A stretch of 64,000 nucleotides of DNA from Clytia hemisphaerica. Lineage: Eukaryota; Cnidaria; Hydrozoa; Leptothecata; Clytiidae. The stretch covers positions 1,652,528-1,716,527 of the forward strand of contig CACVBU010000402.1 in NCBI GenBank assembly GCA_902728285.1, given 5' to 3'. The translations under genes were made by a program, and so were the position numbers. Positions 24,623 through 35,396 of this stretch are shown one piece after another. The notes under the pieces are model-generated. The model ran no database searches and was not told the DNA's origin. It saw only the letters and a program-made list of their open reading frames with translations. Positions within the stretch are counted from its first letter, which is position 1. Every line of letters starts with the position of its first letter.

Positions 24623-25001
24623 CCCGGGGGGGGGGCACTCGATCTGAAAACGACCATACGTTCGGCCCAAAATTTGGCTTCTAAAATCGGACCCTTACAG
24701 TGCAGTGAATTTCCATGAAAAATCATACCCTTACAGTGCACTTTTTCAAAATTTCTCGCCCGTAAGAGCGAAAATTTTTGCAATTTTCCAAGAAAATGTG
24801 GAATTTTTCCTCCAAAATTGACAATTTTGTGCCAATTTTACCAAAAAATTGGCCTTTTATCACAATTTCCTACCCTTACAGTGCAGTTCAGTGCAGTTTT
24901 GTAATTTCCTACCCTTACAGTGCACTAGCTGAACTATGAAAAACCTACCCTTAAGGGCCGAACGTCTGGTAGGTCATTTACCTTGAGTGCCCCCCCCCGG
25001 G
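24623..25001. mobile_element. G-tract TIR element (copy 1) with perfect 8-bp target duplication
   Basis: It begins CCCGGGGGGGGGGGCACTC and ends GAGTGCCCCCCCCCCGGG. It is flanked on both sides by TTACATAT. The interior contains several CCCTTACAGTGCA words. The 8-bp duplication fits the hAT superfamily. Copies also lie at 30,394-30,774 and, reversed and altered, at 40,111-40,450. Confidence 0.88.
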
Positions 25002-25118
25002 TTACATATAAACTAGTGAATTTAGAGAGTTAAACCATAGTAATTATTTTCTTCTCAAAATGATGTCATATTCCATTGATTAAGGTTCCTTTGTAAAGGA
25101 ATAACGTTCGTTCCATGG

Positions 25119-26251
25119 TCATCGCATGATCATTTCTTGATCTTCGCTTCGCTGTGCTTGTGTTTCCTTTGAAAGTAAGTTTAAAGTTATAAATTCTTTT
25201 GATAGAAAAAACATGGAGGTATAAAGAAAAACAGGAGTTGAATTTGTCGAATGGATGAATTTTAGTCTAGGTTTTTCCATGGAGGTATAAAGAAAAGGAG
25301 TTGAATTTGTTGGTAATTGATCGTTAAAGTCGTTTGATTTCTTTTATAAAATGTATCAAAAGAAATTCTAAGGCTTCGTATCGTATATTAGAAGGGTAGA
25401 AATCTTCAATACTGATAGTTAGAATATTCAGAGTAAACTCGAGTTCTACTAAAAAGTCGTATTTCATCGGGTAAGTCTTAGAATTCATTTTGATATGTTT
25501 TATAAAAGAAATGAAACGACTTTAACGACCAATTACCAACAAATTCAACTCCTTTTCTTTATACCTCCATGGAAAAACCTAGACTAAAATTCATCCATTC
25601 GACAAACTGGCAAAGTGTTGTTATATGTCAAGGTTACCAATTCTTAAAAGACAAATCATTATTTTCAAAGGGAAAATATTTGGACTTACCACACTATTGT
25701 GACAATTAACAGCAGCAATTCCCAAAAGGGAACAAATCTTTATGCAGAATGAATTGATGCAAGCTGCCACAACGCAGAAAAATAGTTCCTTTCTTTTTTG
25801 CTTGAACACTTGACAAGCATTATTGTGTCCACCCTCTTCTTTCAAAGCCATCACTATTAAAGGGAAGGTATACAGGGTGTCCGGAAACTACATATATAGA
25901 AAGAAAGTTCTTGTGTGTGTTTCACTAAATTTGCATTTTTATCAGTTTCTTTCTGTGTCATATTAATTTGGGAATTTCTAAACATCGACCAGAAATGACG
26001 ACCACGACCAGCAACCACGACCGGCGAACAGATAAATTTGCGTTAACGAGTTTATCTGCTCTCTCCACCGTAGAGAATGTCTAAATCAAGTCCTCAGAAT
26101 ACTAACTAGTCATAGCTTTCACTAAATGCCCCCACATAAAGATCATGTCATGCACTTATAAAGCTTTAATGCTTTAAATATTAAACATTAAAAAATAATC
26201 AGGAATAATTGATTGATTTAATTATTGATTGATTGGTTGATTGATTGATTA

Positions 26252-26288
<37 letters not shown>

Positions 26289-29200
26289 GGCGTTTGCTTG
26301 AAAAAAAAATTATATTCCATTATAAAAAAATACATACTTGAAGAATTCATGCAGCTTGATAACTTAATAAAATTTAAGGAAAAGCTGGAAAGCCTCTCAA
26401 AAATATATTTAAAAAGTTATGGAATCATTATCTTACTGATTTTCACATCTCCTGTTTGTTTGTTTTTTTCCTAGTTTCTTTCTTATAACGATATATGTCA
26501 TGATTACTATTCACTAAATAGACCTTTTCTAGATTTCTTTTCAAGTGCATAGTCCTTTTCCATGATGCAATCTTTTCTCCAAGCTGATCACAGCGCAGAC
26601 AATGAAGAGACGTGCCTTCAGGAAGCTAGACTTTTTGAGTTTATAGCTAGCGATATACTTTCCCTTTATGATGTTTCTGTATGACTGTCTGTGTACCTAG
26701 TCTAACCACCGTTAAATGCCTTCGGGAAGGTCTCTCCTAACTTAGAAAGCCAGAATTTGGAGCTATTTCACCAAACCACTGGAGCTTAAGTTATTTAGGC
26801 TATCACAACTGCATGAAAAAGTTTAACGTGCGCATGTAAAGTTTAACGAGTAAACAAACTTTTTTCAGGTTTTTGAAAAAGATTTACCACACTGAAAAGA
26901 CGTAAAAACACTCTAAGTGAGGTAAATTATTTGGAAGGCCAAAAGAAAAAGTCAACCACGTTTGGATTCAACTTTACATATGCGTACATTCATCTTTTTT
27001 GTACTTTGCCCGTTGTTTTATTAAGTTAAGAAGGACTTTCTCGAGTTACGACCATATGATAGTATTTAAAGCTCAAGAAGCCCTATAAACAATAAAGGTA
27101 GTTATCAATAAAATGACAGACAAAAATAAATTAGAGTTTGAACAAAAATATCAAATGTACATTTGAAAACTTAAGCAAATTTCTTTAAAGATTCTGGAAA
27201 AAGAATTGAAATCATTGCTGAAGTGAACTTCTGACTAAATTACAGTAGTTAGTATTCAGTTTCAAAGACAAGAAGCAAAATTTGACATACAAAATACTTT
27301 TTCTAGTCAATGAAGTCAGCCCATCATCATCATAACCAGTCTGCCATTTTGTTTGTTTTGATTTGCACAAGTAATATTGTAATTCGTGTTATATCATACA
27401 CTGTTTTGATTTGCATTTATAACACTCGCTTCAGCTTTTCAAAGCTAAATCAAAACTAAAATTGTAATATTTAATAATGATAATACCATATAACGTAATA
27501 TGAAAATATGTATACTATCGTCCCGGAAAAAAACCGAACATTTACGGAAGAGACTAACTACGGATATGCTTACGCGACAACAACAAAACAATTCGCAAAG
27601 TTTTGAGATTCCAGTCCAATATCTATGCGTGAAACTATGAGAGCCTCCTCGTCGCTACGCTCCTGCGGGGGCAAAAAAGTGACATTTGAAATAACTTGTC
27701 ATTTTCTTGACAAGTGACACTATTTAACAAAAATATTGACAGGGCCATTAAGTATCATTTCTGTAACTTTTGTAGCACCGAATATTTTAATTATGCTGAT
27801 TGAGATGCCTTTAGTATGAATAGATAGAACTAGTCAGTAGGAAATAATTAGGAAGGCCAGTTTTAGAGATATGAATCTAATTAATTATTCTATTGTCTTT
27901 GTGCTGACAAAATGACTAATTTCGACAGAAATAACAATCTGAAGATGAAATACAAAGCTTCTCAAACCGATTTCAAAAATTTTGTGTCATTAATTATTTT
28001 GATGCTGATAATACAAAAGGATAGAAATTGACACCATAATCAAGCTCCAAGAGCGTCGAAATGGTTGTTTTAGGCATTGGGCACGTGGCTCTAAATAGAT
28101 GAGACAGGGGTGAGGTTACTTTTCAATATGATATATTCAGGAGAGACGCTCTACGTTGGAGAAAGGGAAAAAACTCAGTAACCCAAGTTTTTCTGGTCGC
28201 TCGTTGCGGTCGCCGTTCGTGGTCGCCATTTCTTGTCGATGTTTAGAAACTCCCTATTAATTGTCATAAGACATCTTTTATGAGGTAAAACAATTCTCAA
28301 TAACTTTAACGTCATGAAAATTGTAAAGAAAGTTATTTCTTTTTAATCATAATGACTGTTGTGAAAACAATTAATTTGTTGGTATATATTTTCTTACATT
28401 TTGTTAAACACACGCAACAACCTTCTACTCAAAATCATGTTCGTGCTCGATACTTTTTTCCGGACACCCTGTATTTAAAAATGTATGGTAGGATAGCAAA
28501 ACTTTCTCTTTTTTTTCTGTGTACAAATGCGTAGACAACACGTGAATAACCGCCTCACAAGTTGAACTCACTTACTCAAGGCTTGGGGGTACGAGAAGTT
28601 TTTTTCGCGTTGGTGTAATGCAACATGCTCTATCCCCCCATTACCACCCTTAGAGTGACTATTTTCCCAAAATTTCAGCAAAAATTTTCAAGAATTTATT
28701 GATTATGGTAATTCTGAAACCCTTACAGAGATTCAATTGCTTTTTAAAATTTGTACCCCTTCGAGGGACTTTCGAGGATGTGAAAAAGTGACCCTTATGG
28801 CTCGCACATTACCCGCAACCAATTTTTCCTAGGTACCCCCTCCCCTTCCCGGGGCAAAACTCACCTGTATTACTTGAGCATGTAGTAGAGTGAAAATCTC
28901 TCAGCTTGTGTGCCAAAAAGATATTAGACACAAAAATAGCAATGATCAGATATAACGAAACTCCGAACTGAAATTAAAAAGATATTTGTGGATGAAATTT
29001 ATGATATAATAAATAAAGTCTGTCTCAATATAAATTAACTGCATTGGAGACAAAAAAGGCTGTAACTTTTGACAGAATTAGAATTAGATACATTTTGTGT
29101 TCGTTAAAAAGATAATCCGGAGTGGAATATTATCAAAAAAGTTTTTAAAAATGGAAATACGAAGATCAAGGATTTATTATACACTGGATATACAAGTAAC

Positions 29201-31384
29201 AGATTTTTGTTGATTTCTCGTGTACTAGCTATGTCCGCAGTAATGATATTATTGTTCACTCTCCTTCCCTCATTAAATGATTTTTCGAAGCATTTTTATT
29301 GCATTTCTTGTCGAAAATCACTCATCCAATTCCCAAAAGAGACTTAAAACTTTCCTGTGAGAGTCAGATTCTTCCACTTTTGCTAATTATAAGTCGTTAT
29401 GACGTTTCAAGCTGTGAGAAAGATGCAAAAGACGTGTTGTGTATAAAAAATTTAATGTTGACACCGGAAATTTTCAAACTTCAAGCTAAAATAAACCACC
29501 TTGCCACCACGTGCCTCCAAAGGATTTTCATACCACAGTGGAGCCAAGCCACTCAAGTCGAATGTATGTTAATTTCAGCTCCTCTGGGGACAGTCTTGGA
29601 AAGATATTTCCAATTGAAAATTTCGTGTCACTATAAGCATTTTGTCTGATTTTCTTGTCTATTGATGTTTTTCTCACATTAGATTTCACAAATGTATCCA
29701 GCTTGGAATGCTAGCCTTACTTTTAAACTTTTTTTCTGCAAATGTACAAAAAGAAAGAGATAGAGAACTTTTTAAAAACAAGACTGATAAACATTTTTAA
29801 AAATCAGACATCTTCGAGCCGCCATGACAGTTGTCCTTTGCGGACAAAGCTAGAACATCAATTGTTTTCTGAAACAATGAAAATACAATGATCGCTCTCC
29901 ATCGTTTTATGAGTCGTTTATCCAGTGTATAATAAATCTTTGCGAAGATGAAAAAGGAAGAAGAAGAAGAAAATCAACTTCTTGTAGAATGATTCTATGG
30001 TTTTCAATAAAACATCTAAGCTAATATCAAATAAAAAATTCAAAAATTGATGACGCAATTAAAAATGACGTCGTTGTTTTTTGAAAAAAAACTCACTCAT
30101 CTTCTTCATAGATTTTAAATGTCAATTTTATCAGTATGTTAAAAACCGGCAATTATGTTAAAAGTATTCTTTTTGGCTTTCAGAAAATCAAAACAGAGTT
30201 GAAAAATCTTTATTCGTTCAACTTTAAATGCTATTTTAGAGTGCTTTTTCACTGGTCAGCGGTAATTGTAAAACTTTGTGATGACGTCATTAATTCAAAT
30301 TTTTTTCTATGAATTCCCGGTAGAACATTTCTGCCAACTTCCAAGTCCATAGCTTTCCTAGATCGAAAGTTATGCAAGGGTGGCGGTTTACGACCCGGGG
30401 GGGGGGCACTCGATCTGAAAACGACCATACGTTCGGCCCAAAATTTGGCTTCTAAAATCGGACCCTTACAGTGCAGTGAATTTCCATGAAAAATCATACC
30501 CTTACAGTGCACTTTCTCAAAATTTCTCGCCCGTAAGGGTGAAAACTTTTGCAATTTTCCAAGAAAATGTGGAATTTTTCCTCCAAAATTGACCAATTTT
30601 GTGCCAATTTTACCAAAAAATTAGCCTTTTATCACAATTTCCTACCCTTACAATGCAGTTCAGTGCAGTTTTGTAATTTCCTACCCTTACAGCTCACTAG
30701 CTGAGTTATGAAAAAGCTACCCTTAAGGGCCGAACGTCTGGTAGGTCATTTACCTTGAGTGCCCCCCCCCCGGGGTTAACGACTTACCATTGTCCTAGCT
30801 CGTTCATTTTGGTAACATGTAATGGCGCTCGTCACACCACTTATCAATAACTGGAAAAATTAAAAAATGAATGGTGAGATTTCTGGCTTTCACCTTAATA
30901 TGGTTTGGATTGAATGATTAGAAAAATTTATAATTTGATTAAAAGGTTTTGCTTTTTTATAAGAGAGTGATATTGTTTGCTATTCATCAATTTTCGTTCG
31001 CAAGTTTTTTACATTGAACTGACACGGATGTGGAGCAAAATTGGTCAAAAAGAGAAAACAAAAAACACTTTTTGCTTAACATAACAATAGGCAGGCACTG
31101 TCACATCTTACTCCAAATCCGTGTCAAATCAATGTGAAAAAGCTTGTAAATTAAAATTGATGAGTAAGCAAACGATACCACTCTTATTTAAAAACAAAAC
31201 CTTTAAGTATCCGTGGACTTACCAAAACACAATTTTCGATAACGAGATAATCCAGTTCATGGAATACTACTTCGAAATACTTTTTGTTGCGTGCATAAAG
31301 CACTATAAAACATATCGCAATCAAAAGTTGAGAAAATGCGAAAACTCCAAACGCAGATGCAATATTACTTTTTAGACTAGCCAT
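25119..31384 (-). CDS. Four-transmembrane protein gene, five small exons
   Basis: A spliced gene on the minus strand: 31,223-31,384 (ATG), 30,788-30,850, 28,865-28,967, 25,690-25,853, and a tentative last exon 25,119-25,166 (TGA). Phases are 0, 0, 1, 0 at the four junctions and match throughout, with clear AG/GTAAGT-type sites. The protein, about 178 residues, has four hydrophobic segments: FGVFAFSQLLIAICFIVLYA; VLLLISGVTSAITC; FGVSLYLIIAIFVSNIFLA; and FFCVVAACINSFCIKIC to LLGIAAVNC. It resembles MS4A/tetraspan-type small membrane proteins in layout, but I recognise no family signature. Introns are stuffed with transposons. The last exon rests only on an acceptor (TACTTTCAAAG) and an in-phase 15-residue tail. 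Confidence 0.65.
25234..25607. mobile_element. Foldback element with ~75-bp arms
   Basis: The arm TCGAATGGATGAATTTTAGT...GGAGTTGAATTTGTTGG is inverted at 25,530-25,607 almost perfectly, and the centre pairs further. A relative with longer interior lies at 5,819-6,492. It sits between exons 4 and 5 of the four-TM gene. Confidence 0.8.
25690..25853 (-). CDS. Four-TM gene exon 4 (loop and TM4)
   Basis: A 164-nt exon entering in phase 1 (matching exon 3) after CCTTCCCTTTAATAG and leaving in phase 0 at GTAAGTCC. It encodes ALKEEGGHNNACQVFKQKRK and a Cys-rich hydrophobic stretch ending AAVNCHNSV. A 2.6-kb transposon ends 19 bp beyond its acceptor. Confidence 0.68.
25873..28471. mobile_element. 2.6-kb TIR element flanked by TA
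   Basis: The ends CAGGGTGTCCGGAAA and TTTCCGGACACCCTG are perfect inverted repeats with TA on both sides. Pairing extends inwards in patches for about 200-330 bp (AATTTCTAAACATCGACCAG against GTCGATGTTTAGAAACTCCC). TA duplication and CAGGGTGTCC ends fit the Tc1/mariner group. I find no transposase ORF, so it is probably non-autonomous. An (ATTG)n run lies inside it at about 26,205-26,288. It fills most of an intron. Confidence 0.75.
26205..26288. repeat. (ATTG)n microsatellite
   Basis: About twenty tandem TTGA/ATTG units with a few interruptions, inside the 2.6-kb element. Confidence 0.9.
28865..28967 (-). CDS. Four-TM gene exon 3 (TM3)
   Basis: A 103-nt exon between TTTAATTTCAG and GTGAGTT, phase 0 in and 1 out. 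It encodes FGVSLYLIIAIFVSNIFLA then HKLRDFHSTTCSSNT, a loop with one Cys. Confidence 0.7.
29169..29944. mobile_element. ~775-bp TIR element
   Basis: The ends GATTTATTATACACTGGATA and TATCCAGTGTATAATAAATC are perfect 20-bp inverted repeats. The open frame 29,299-29,649 inside has no recognisable domain and I do not call it a gene. Confidence 0.65.
30394..30774. mobile_element. G-tract TIR element (copy 2) abutting a splice donor
   Basis: Nearly identical to the copy at 24,623-25,001 across its length. The flanks GTTTACGA and GTTAACGA are an 8-bp target duplication with one change. The right flank overlaps the last base of the GTAAGT donor of four-TM exon 2. Confidence 0.85.
30788..30850 (-). 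CDS. Four-TM gene exon 2 (TM2)
   Basis: A 63-nt phase 0-0 exon between TTTTTCCAG and GTAAGTCG, encoding LLISGVTSAITC then YQNERARTM. The G-tract element's target duplication begins at the sixth base of the donor GTAAGT. Confidence 0.68.
30965..31196. mobile_element. Foldback element with ~75-bp arms
   Basis: GTTTGCTATTCATCAATTTT through TGACACGGATGTGGAG is inverted as TACTCCAAATCCGTGTCA through GATGAGTAAGCAAAC. A partial relative is at 18,536-18,725. Confidence 0.72.
31223..31384 (-). CDS. Four-TM gene exon 1 (start codon, TM1)
   Basis: Starts MASLKSNIASAF. An in-frame stop just upstream supports this start. TM1 is followed by YARNKKYFEVV and ends IENCVL in phase 0 at GTAAGTCC. Confidence 0.7.
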
Positions 31385-32204
31385 TACGTATCAAAATTTA
31401 TAACCCTACTGCTGGAAATTCTAGTTTCGTTATGCATTTCTTGAGTTGTTGGCTAGAATGAGATCTAAAGAATTTCGATCTTTTTAATTTATACACTTTC
31501 CTTAGTTTCGATGGTCAAACTTGGCCAACAATACCTGTAATAATTGAAATACTTGACATGAAAAGGGAAGTCAGGGCTAATTGCTTGAGATATAAAACTT
31601 GGGCAATACGGATAATATTTTTACAATGAAGTGTTGTAATTTTGATCCTATTAAAATAGATCTTTAAACGAATTTCATCATTTGGATTCAACTCTTTTTG
31701 ATCGTTTCCGAGACAGCGAGAGATATAGGAATGTGCTGAATAATCTTGGAAATAAAAAAACTTTGTTTTAATAACCTTATAGAGTATTTTAAAATTAATC
31801 CACACATGCTTGCCTTGATAATTTAAGAACGTTCTATTCCGATATATCGCATGGGAAATAACTTTTCGATTGAAATAACTAATATTTTCGAAACAAATTG
31901 CAAAATTCTGAATGAAACTCTTAAAAAATTAACCTTTTGTTAAACTCTAAACATAAGGAAAACTTATTTTCGAGCTTATGACTTGGACCTCAAAAAACAA
32001 TCCATGTCTCGATGTCCTGTTGTGACCGGTCAATGAAATACTGGCTTGGCTCTAAATATTTTTAATTTTGAATGCGAGTGTTTTTCCAATAGGCCTTTAA
32101 TATTTTGGGTTTGATACAGGGGTGGAGCCTAACTATGTATTGATCTATCCATAAGTCTTAAAGATGGAATCTTTCTTTCGATGTAAATTACTAAAGTGTT
32201 TAAG

Positions 32205-32460
32205 TAGTGTCTAAGTAGTGCAGTGGTAGAGCATCCGACTACGGGGGTTCAACCCCTAGCCGGGTCATACCAAAGATTCTCAAAATGGTACTTGATGACT
32301 CTCTGCTTGATGCTCAGCAATTAAGAATAGGATCAAGGGTAAGTGGAGCAATCCAGGGAGAAGGACTGGCGCCTCCCCTACCTTCGGGTAAATAGCTATC
32401 GAAAGAGGAACCTTCGGGTCGACTCCGACTGCGGTCGCATACTTACTTACTAAAGTGCGT
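32205..32460 (+). mobile_element. tRNA-derived SINE
   Basis: The head has an A-box-like TAGTGCAGTGGTAGAGCATC and a B box GGGGTTCAACCCC, but the tRNA body is shortened between them. The body continues CATACCAAAGATTCTCAAAA, TGGTACTTGATGACTCTCTG and TGCTCAGCAATTAAG. A fragment with the same body words is at 61,783-61,860. This is a short retroposon transcribed by polymerase III and mobilised by a LINE in trans. Confidence 0.7.
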
Positions 32461-32646
32461 CTAAAAAGTATCAAAATGTGGCGAGAGTTCCTAATGCTTA
32501 GAGGAACTTTACACACAAAAATTGGAAATTAGTAATTTCTTAATTGATTCTTATCTGGTCATTATCATTAATTTAGTAATGGATATATTATAAACACATT
32601 ATAATAAAGGAAAACAGTAATACCATGCCTTTATAAATTGACTTAC

Positions 32647-32938
32647 ACACCCCTGTCTCACAGCCCCGGTGGAACATTTTTCCTTAGTGGGGATAAAAAT
32701 TACTATTTAATCCCAATGGGGGTATAAATTGGGTATAAATTCTATTGTTCCAAGGTTAAAAAATCCAGTGGGATGGGTTTGAAGTGCAATTTTTAAACAT
32801 TGAATTTCGAATGGGGTGAAATAAAAGTCAATTTCCCAGTGGAGCTGAAATTGCAGGGTATTTTCCCACTGTGGACGAAATTGTTGCTAAATGTTCCAGT
32901 GGGGCTGGGGTCCTAGTGGGTCTGTGACACAGGGGTGT
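32647..32938. mobile_element. ACACCCCTGTCTCACAG family element (copy 2)
   Basis: The ends ACACCCCTGTCTCACAGCCC and GTCTGTGACACAGGGGTGT are inverted. The interior matches copy 1 at 15,433-15,714. Confidence 0.8.
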
Positions 32939-34042
32939 ACTTTCTTTAGGCCAATTCAAAATTTTCTGAATTCCTCGAGTACAAATATAATGCAAATTAA
33001 CTAAGTTATTTTCTTTACTACACTTTATGCAATTATCGACTGCTTAAAAATGCTCTTTTAAAGTAGACAGAAAAGTAAAGCTTTAATTTGTCTTATAGTA
33101 GTAAAAGCCTATAGAAATGACTCCTTGGGAGACCGAAACTAAAAGGTATCTATGCTGATATATTGCTGAAAGAAGGGGAATCCTGTAAACAAAATAAAGG
33201 CAGGAATCAAATGAATATCAAATAGAATGCAAAGATGCAAAGGTTTTGAAACTTAATGAGAAATTAAGGGACTTTTTTTGATAAGGCTATTTTTATAGCC
33301 TTTATAGCTAACACTTGATAAAAATGCTAGGGACTTTTTTTGATGAGGGTATTTTTATAGCTAACGTTAACCCAACCTTTCCAGCACGCAATATTTTTAG
33401 AAAATGTGAAAATTAATTTCCTACTTTCTTTTTGAGATCTAAGATTTCAAACTGGTATAAAATCATGTAGCTTTAGAGTCAGACAATGGTTTTGGTACCA
33501 CAAGACGGGTGTTTTTATACTCTTTACTCTTTCTGAAAGCATCCTGTCTACGCCCTTTTAAATCAAGTGGTTAAAAGTTATAGTTTAAAGTCTGGGGCTT
33601 TAAATATTTGAAAATTTAGAACGTGTAATTCGGGTTTGAAGGGTATATTCAACTCTTTTTTCATTATTAGAATTATAATCATCCTAACTTGTTGGTTCCA
33701 AGAAGAATCTTTGGTGCATAAAGAAAAAAACCCTAGAGAAGAATCTTTCACCTCGTGTCTTAGTGGCCATGCGAGAGTTTGCAGAATTTTTCTTTAGAAT
33801 AAAGGAGCTAGATGTGAATTGGGATTGAGATCGCCTGTTTCGAGGGTGGGAATTTCAGGATATAATTAAACTTCTAGTTGGTGGATTCTCTATCTGATTG
33901 GGATAAGAGCTCATAATGGGGAAATTTTACGGTTGGGATAAAATACCAGAGTATTCTCTTGCTGGCGACAGTCGCAGTATTGACCCTCTTGAATCATTAT
34001 AACACGGAATTGTCTTAAATGTATACATGGAATATCATATTC
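32939..34042. other. Intergenic or intronic AT-rich DNA
   Basis: No coding pattern recognised. A local duplication of GGGACTTTTTTTGATRAGG occurs at 33,268 and 33,330. Confidence 0.5.
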
Positions 34043-35396
34043 TTAGGATAATAATTTCATATCTTCTTCATCTTTATCAAAAATCTCATCAACAAAATTA
34101 AACAAATGTGCATCTTCTTTTTCTCGCCTTTCTTTCTTCATTTGTCTTGGATGGTTCATTGACGGAAATCCACGCCTGTGTTGTGATGGAGTATTCGATT
34201 GTTGATCATTGTCATTGTTATGTCTTAAGAAGCTGACAATCTTTGGTAAACATTTGAGAAGTGCTACACGGCAGTATTGGTCTGAGTCTCCCTTCTCCTA
34301 ATTTGAAAAAAATTAAATAAAAAAGGGGGGAGATTATGTACACTGAAACCAATAGACGCGGGCAATAAATTACGAACATCACTGGCCTCGTATTCAAACT
34401 ATTTCCATGGTGATCATATCCCTTGAGACATTAAATAATTTTTTTATGAACAGAAAGTAGTTGTATTGTAATAAAATCCGCTAAGAGTTAATCACCATGG
34501 CAATAATTTCAAAACGAGGCAACTGATGTTCGTGGCGTAATTTATGGAAATAGACCTGGAACCAAAAGTGTAAAAAAGATTAGAAAAAGCGAAAAAGTGG
34601 GAAAATATCGTCTTTTCTTCAGGACATTATGTGAAATTCCCAGCTAGTTTTGTTTCAACGTTTTTATAACATTGTTGGACAATTTAAACCCTTTAAAAGA
34701 CGTCAAAACAACGTTGCGTGTTAGCTGGGATATTTTACATTATTAAATTTCGTAAGATTCGTATACAAGGTATACAAGGTACACAAGGTATACAAGGTAT
34801 TTCTCCAAATATAAAGTAGTTGCGATCTTATGTACAATCCTGCTTGGGACATTATAGTTTTAAATGCTATTACTAATTAATTTTGAAAGCTTTCTTAGAA
34901 AGTTAAACTCTAGGAACCACTATTCGTGGTTGTTTAACAATAAAAACACCTCTATATGGAAAAGACCTGATCCTCCAAACCACTGGAAAATTTAGCTAAA
35001 TTTTCGTCCCCTTTGGGAAAAATACCCTACGATCTCAGCCCCACTGGAAAATTGACTTTCTTTTCATCCCCATTTGAAATTCAATGGAAAAAATTGCACT
35101 CCAAAACCATCCCCAGTGGTTTTTTGACCATTAGAATTTCTATCCCCATTGGGATTTCAATAGAAATGTTCATCTCCCACTGTGGAAAGAAGTTCCACCG
35201 GTGCTGTGAGACAGGGGTGTATAAAAACGTAGGTCGATTTTTGGCAATAGATTCTTACCTGAGATATGCGTTGGAACTCATTAATATTTCGTTTCCCATG
35301 TCCACCACCAAGAAAGCATGACGTCATTTCAATCAATATCAGGAAAATGACCAAACCAAATGAAAATTGATTTCTGAAGCTAATCAATGTTACCAT
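34043..35396 (-). CDS. Two-exon secreted protein or peptide precursor
   Basis: Minus strand: exon 1 35,259-35,396 (ATG) and exon 2 34,043-34,297 (TAA), joined in phase 0 through CAG/GTAAGA and AAATTAG. The 130-residue product starts with a signal-peptide-like segment (hydrophobic FGLVIFLILIEMTSC). FLGGGHGKRNINE follows: Gly-Lys-Arg is the classic amidation plus dibasic cleavage signal of peptide hormones. Later come YCRVALLKC (two Cys), further basic sites (QHRRGFPSM, MKKERREKE) and an acidic tail. I recognise no family; a neuropeptide-like precursor is one reading, a small secreted protein another. It lies in the long intron of the possible four-TM paralogue. Confidence 0.62.
34639..34729. 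mobile_element. CCCAGC hairpin element, diverged copy
   Basis: CCAGCTAG...GTTTCAACG and CAACGTTGCGTGTTAGCTGG are imperfect inverted arms of the family seen at 8,567-8,664. It lies in the peptide gene's intron. Confidence 0.55.
34758..34800. repeat. 9-10-bp tandem repeat
   Basis: Four to five copies of GTATACAAG with single-base variants. Confidence 0.8.
34985..35222. mobile_element. ACACCCCTGTCTCACAG family element (copy 3, reversed, truncated)
   Basis: The right end CTGTGAGACAGGGGTGT and interior CAGCCCCACTGGAAAATTGA match copies 1 and 2 in reverse. The other end is missing. It lies within the peptide gene intron, 37 bp from the exon 1 donor. Confidence 0.7.

Noticed and set aside
24592..24783. 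Minus-strand ORF repeated at 30,249-30,596
   Set aside because: The shared peptide comes from two copies of the G-tract MITE, not a protein family.
29299..29649. 116-residue ORF inside a TIR element as a transposase
   Set aside because: No DDE-type spacing, zinc finger or helix-turn-helix pattern, and the element is too short for an autonomous copy.
35013..35321. 102-residue plus-strand ORF
   Set aside because: Lies within a reversed ACACCCCTGTCTCACAG element; similar frames arise in its other copies (15.6 kb).
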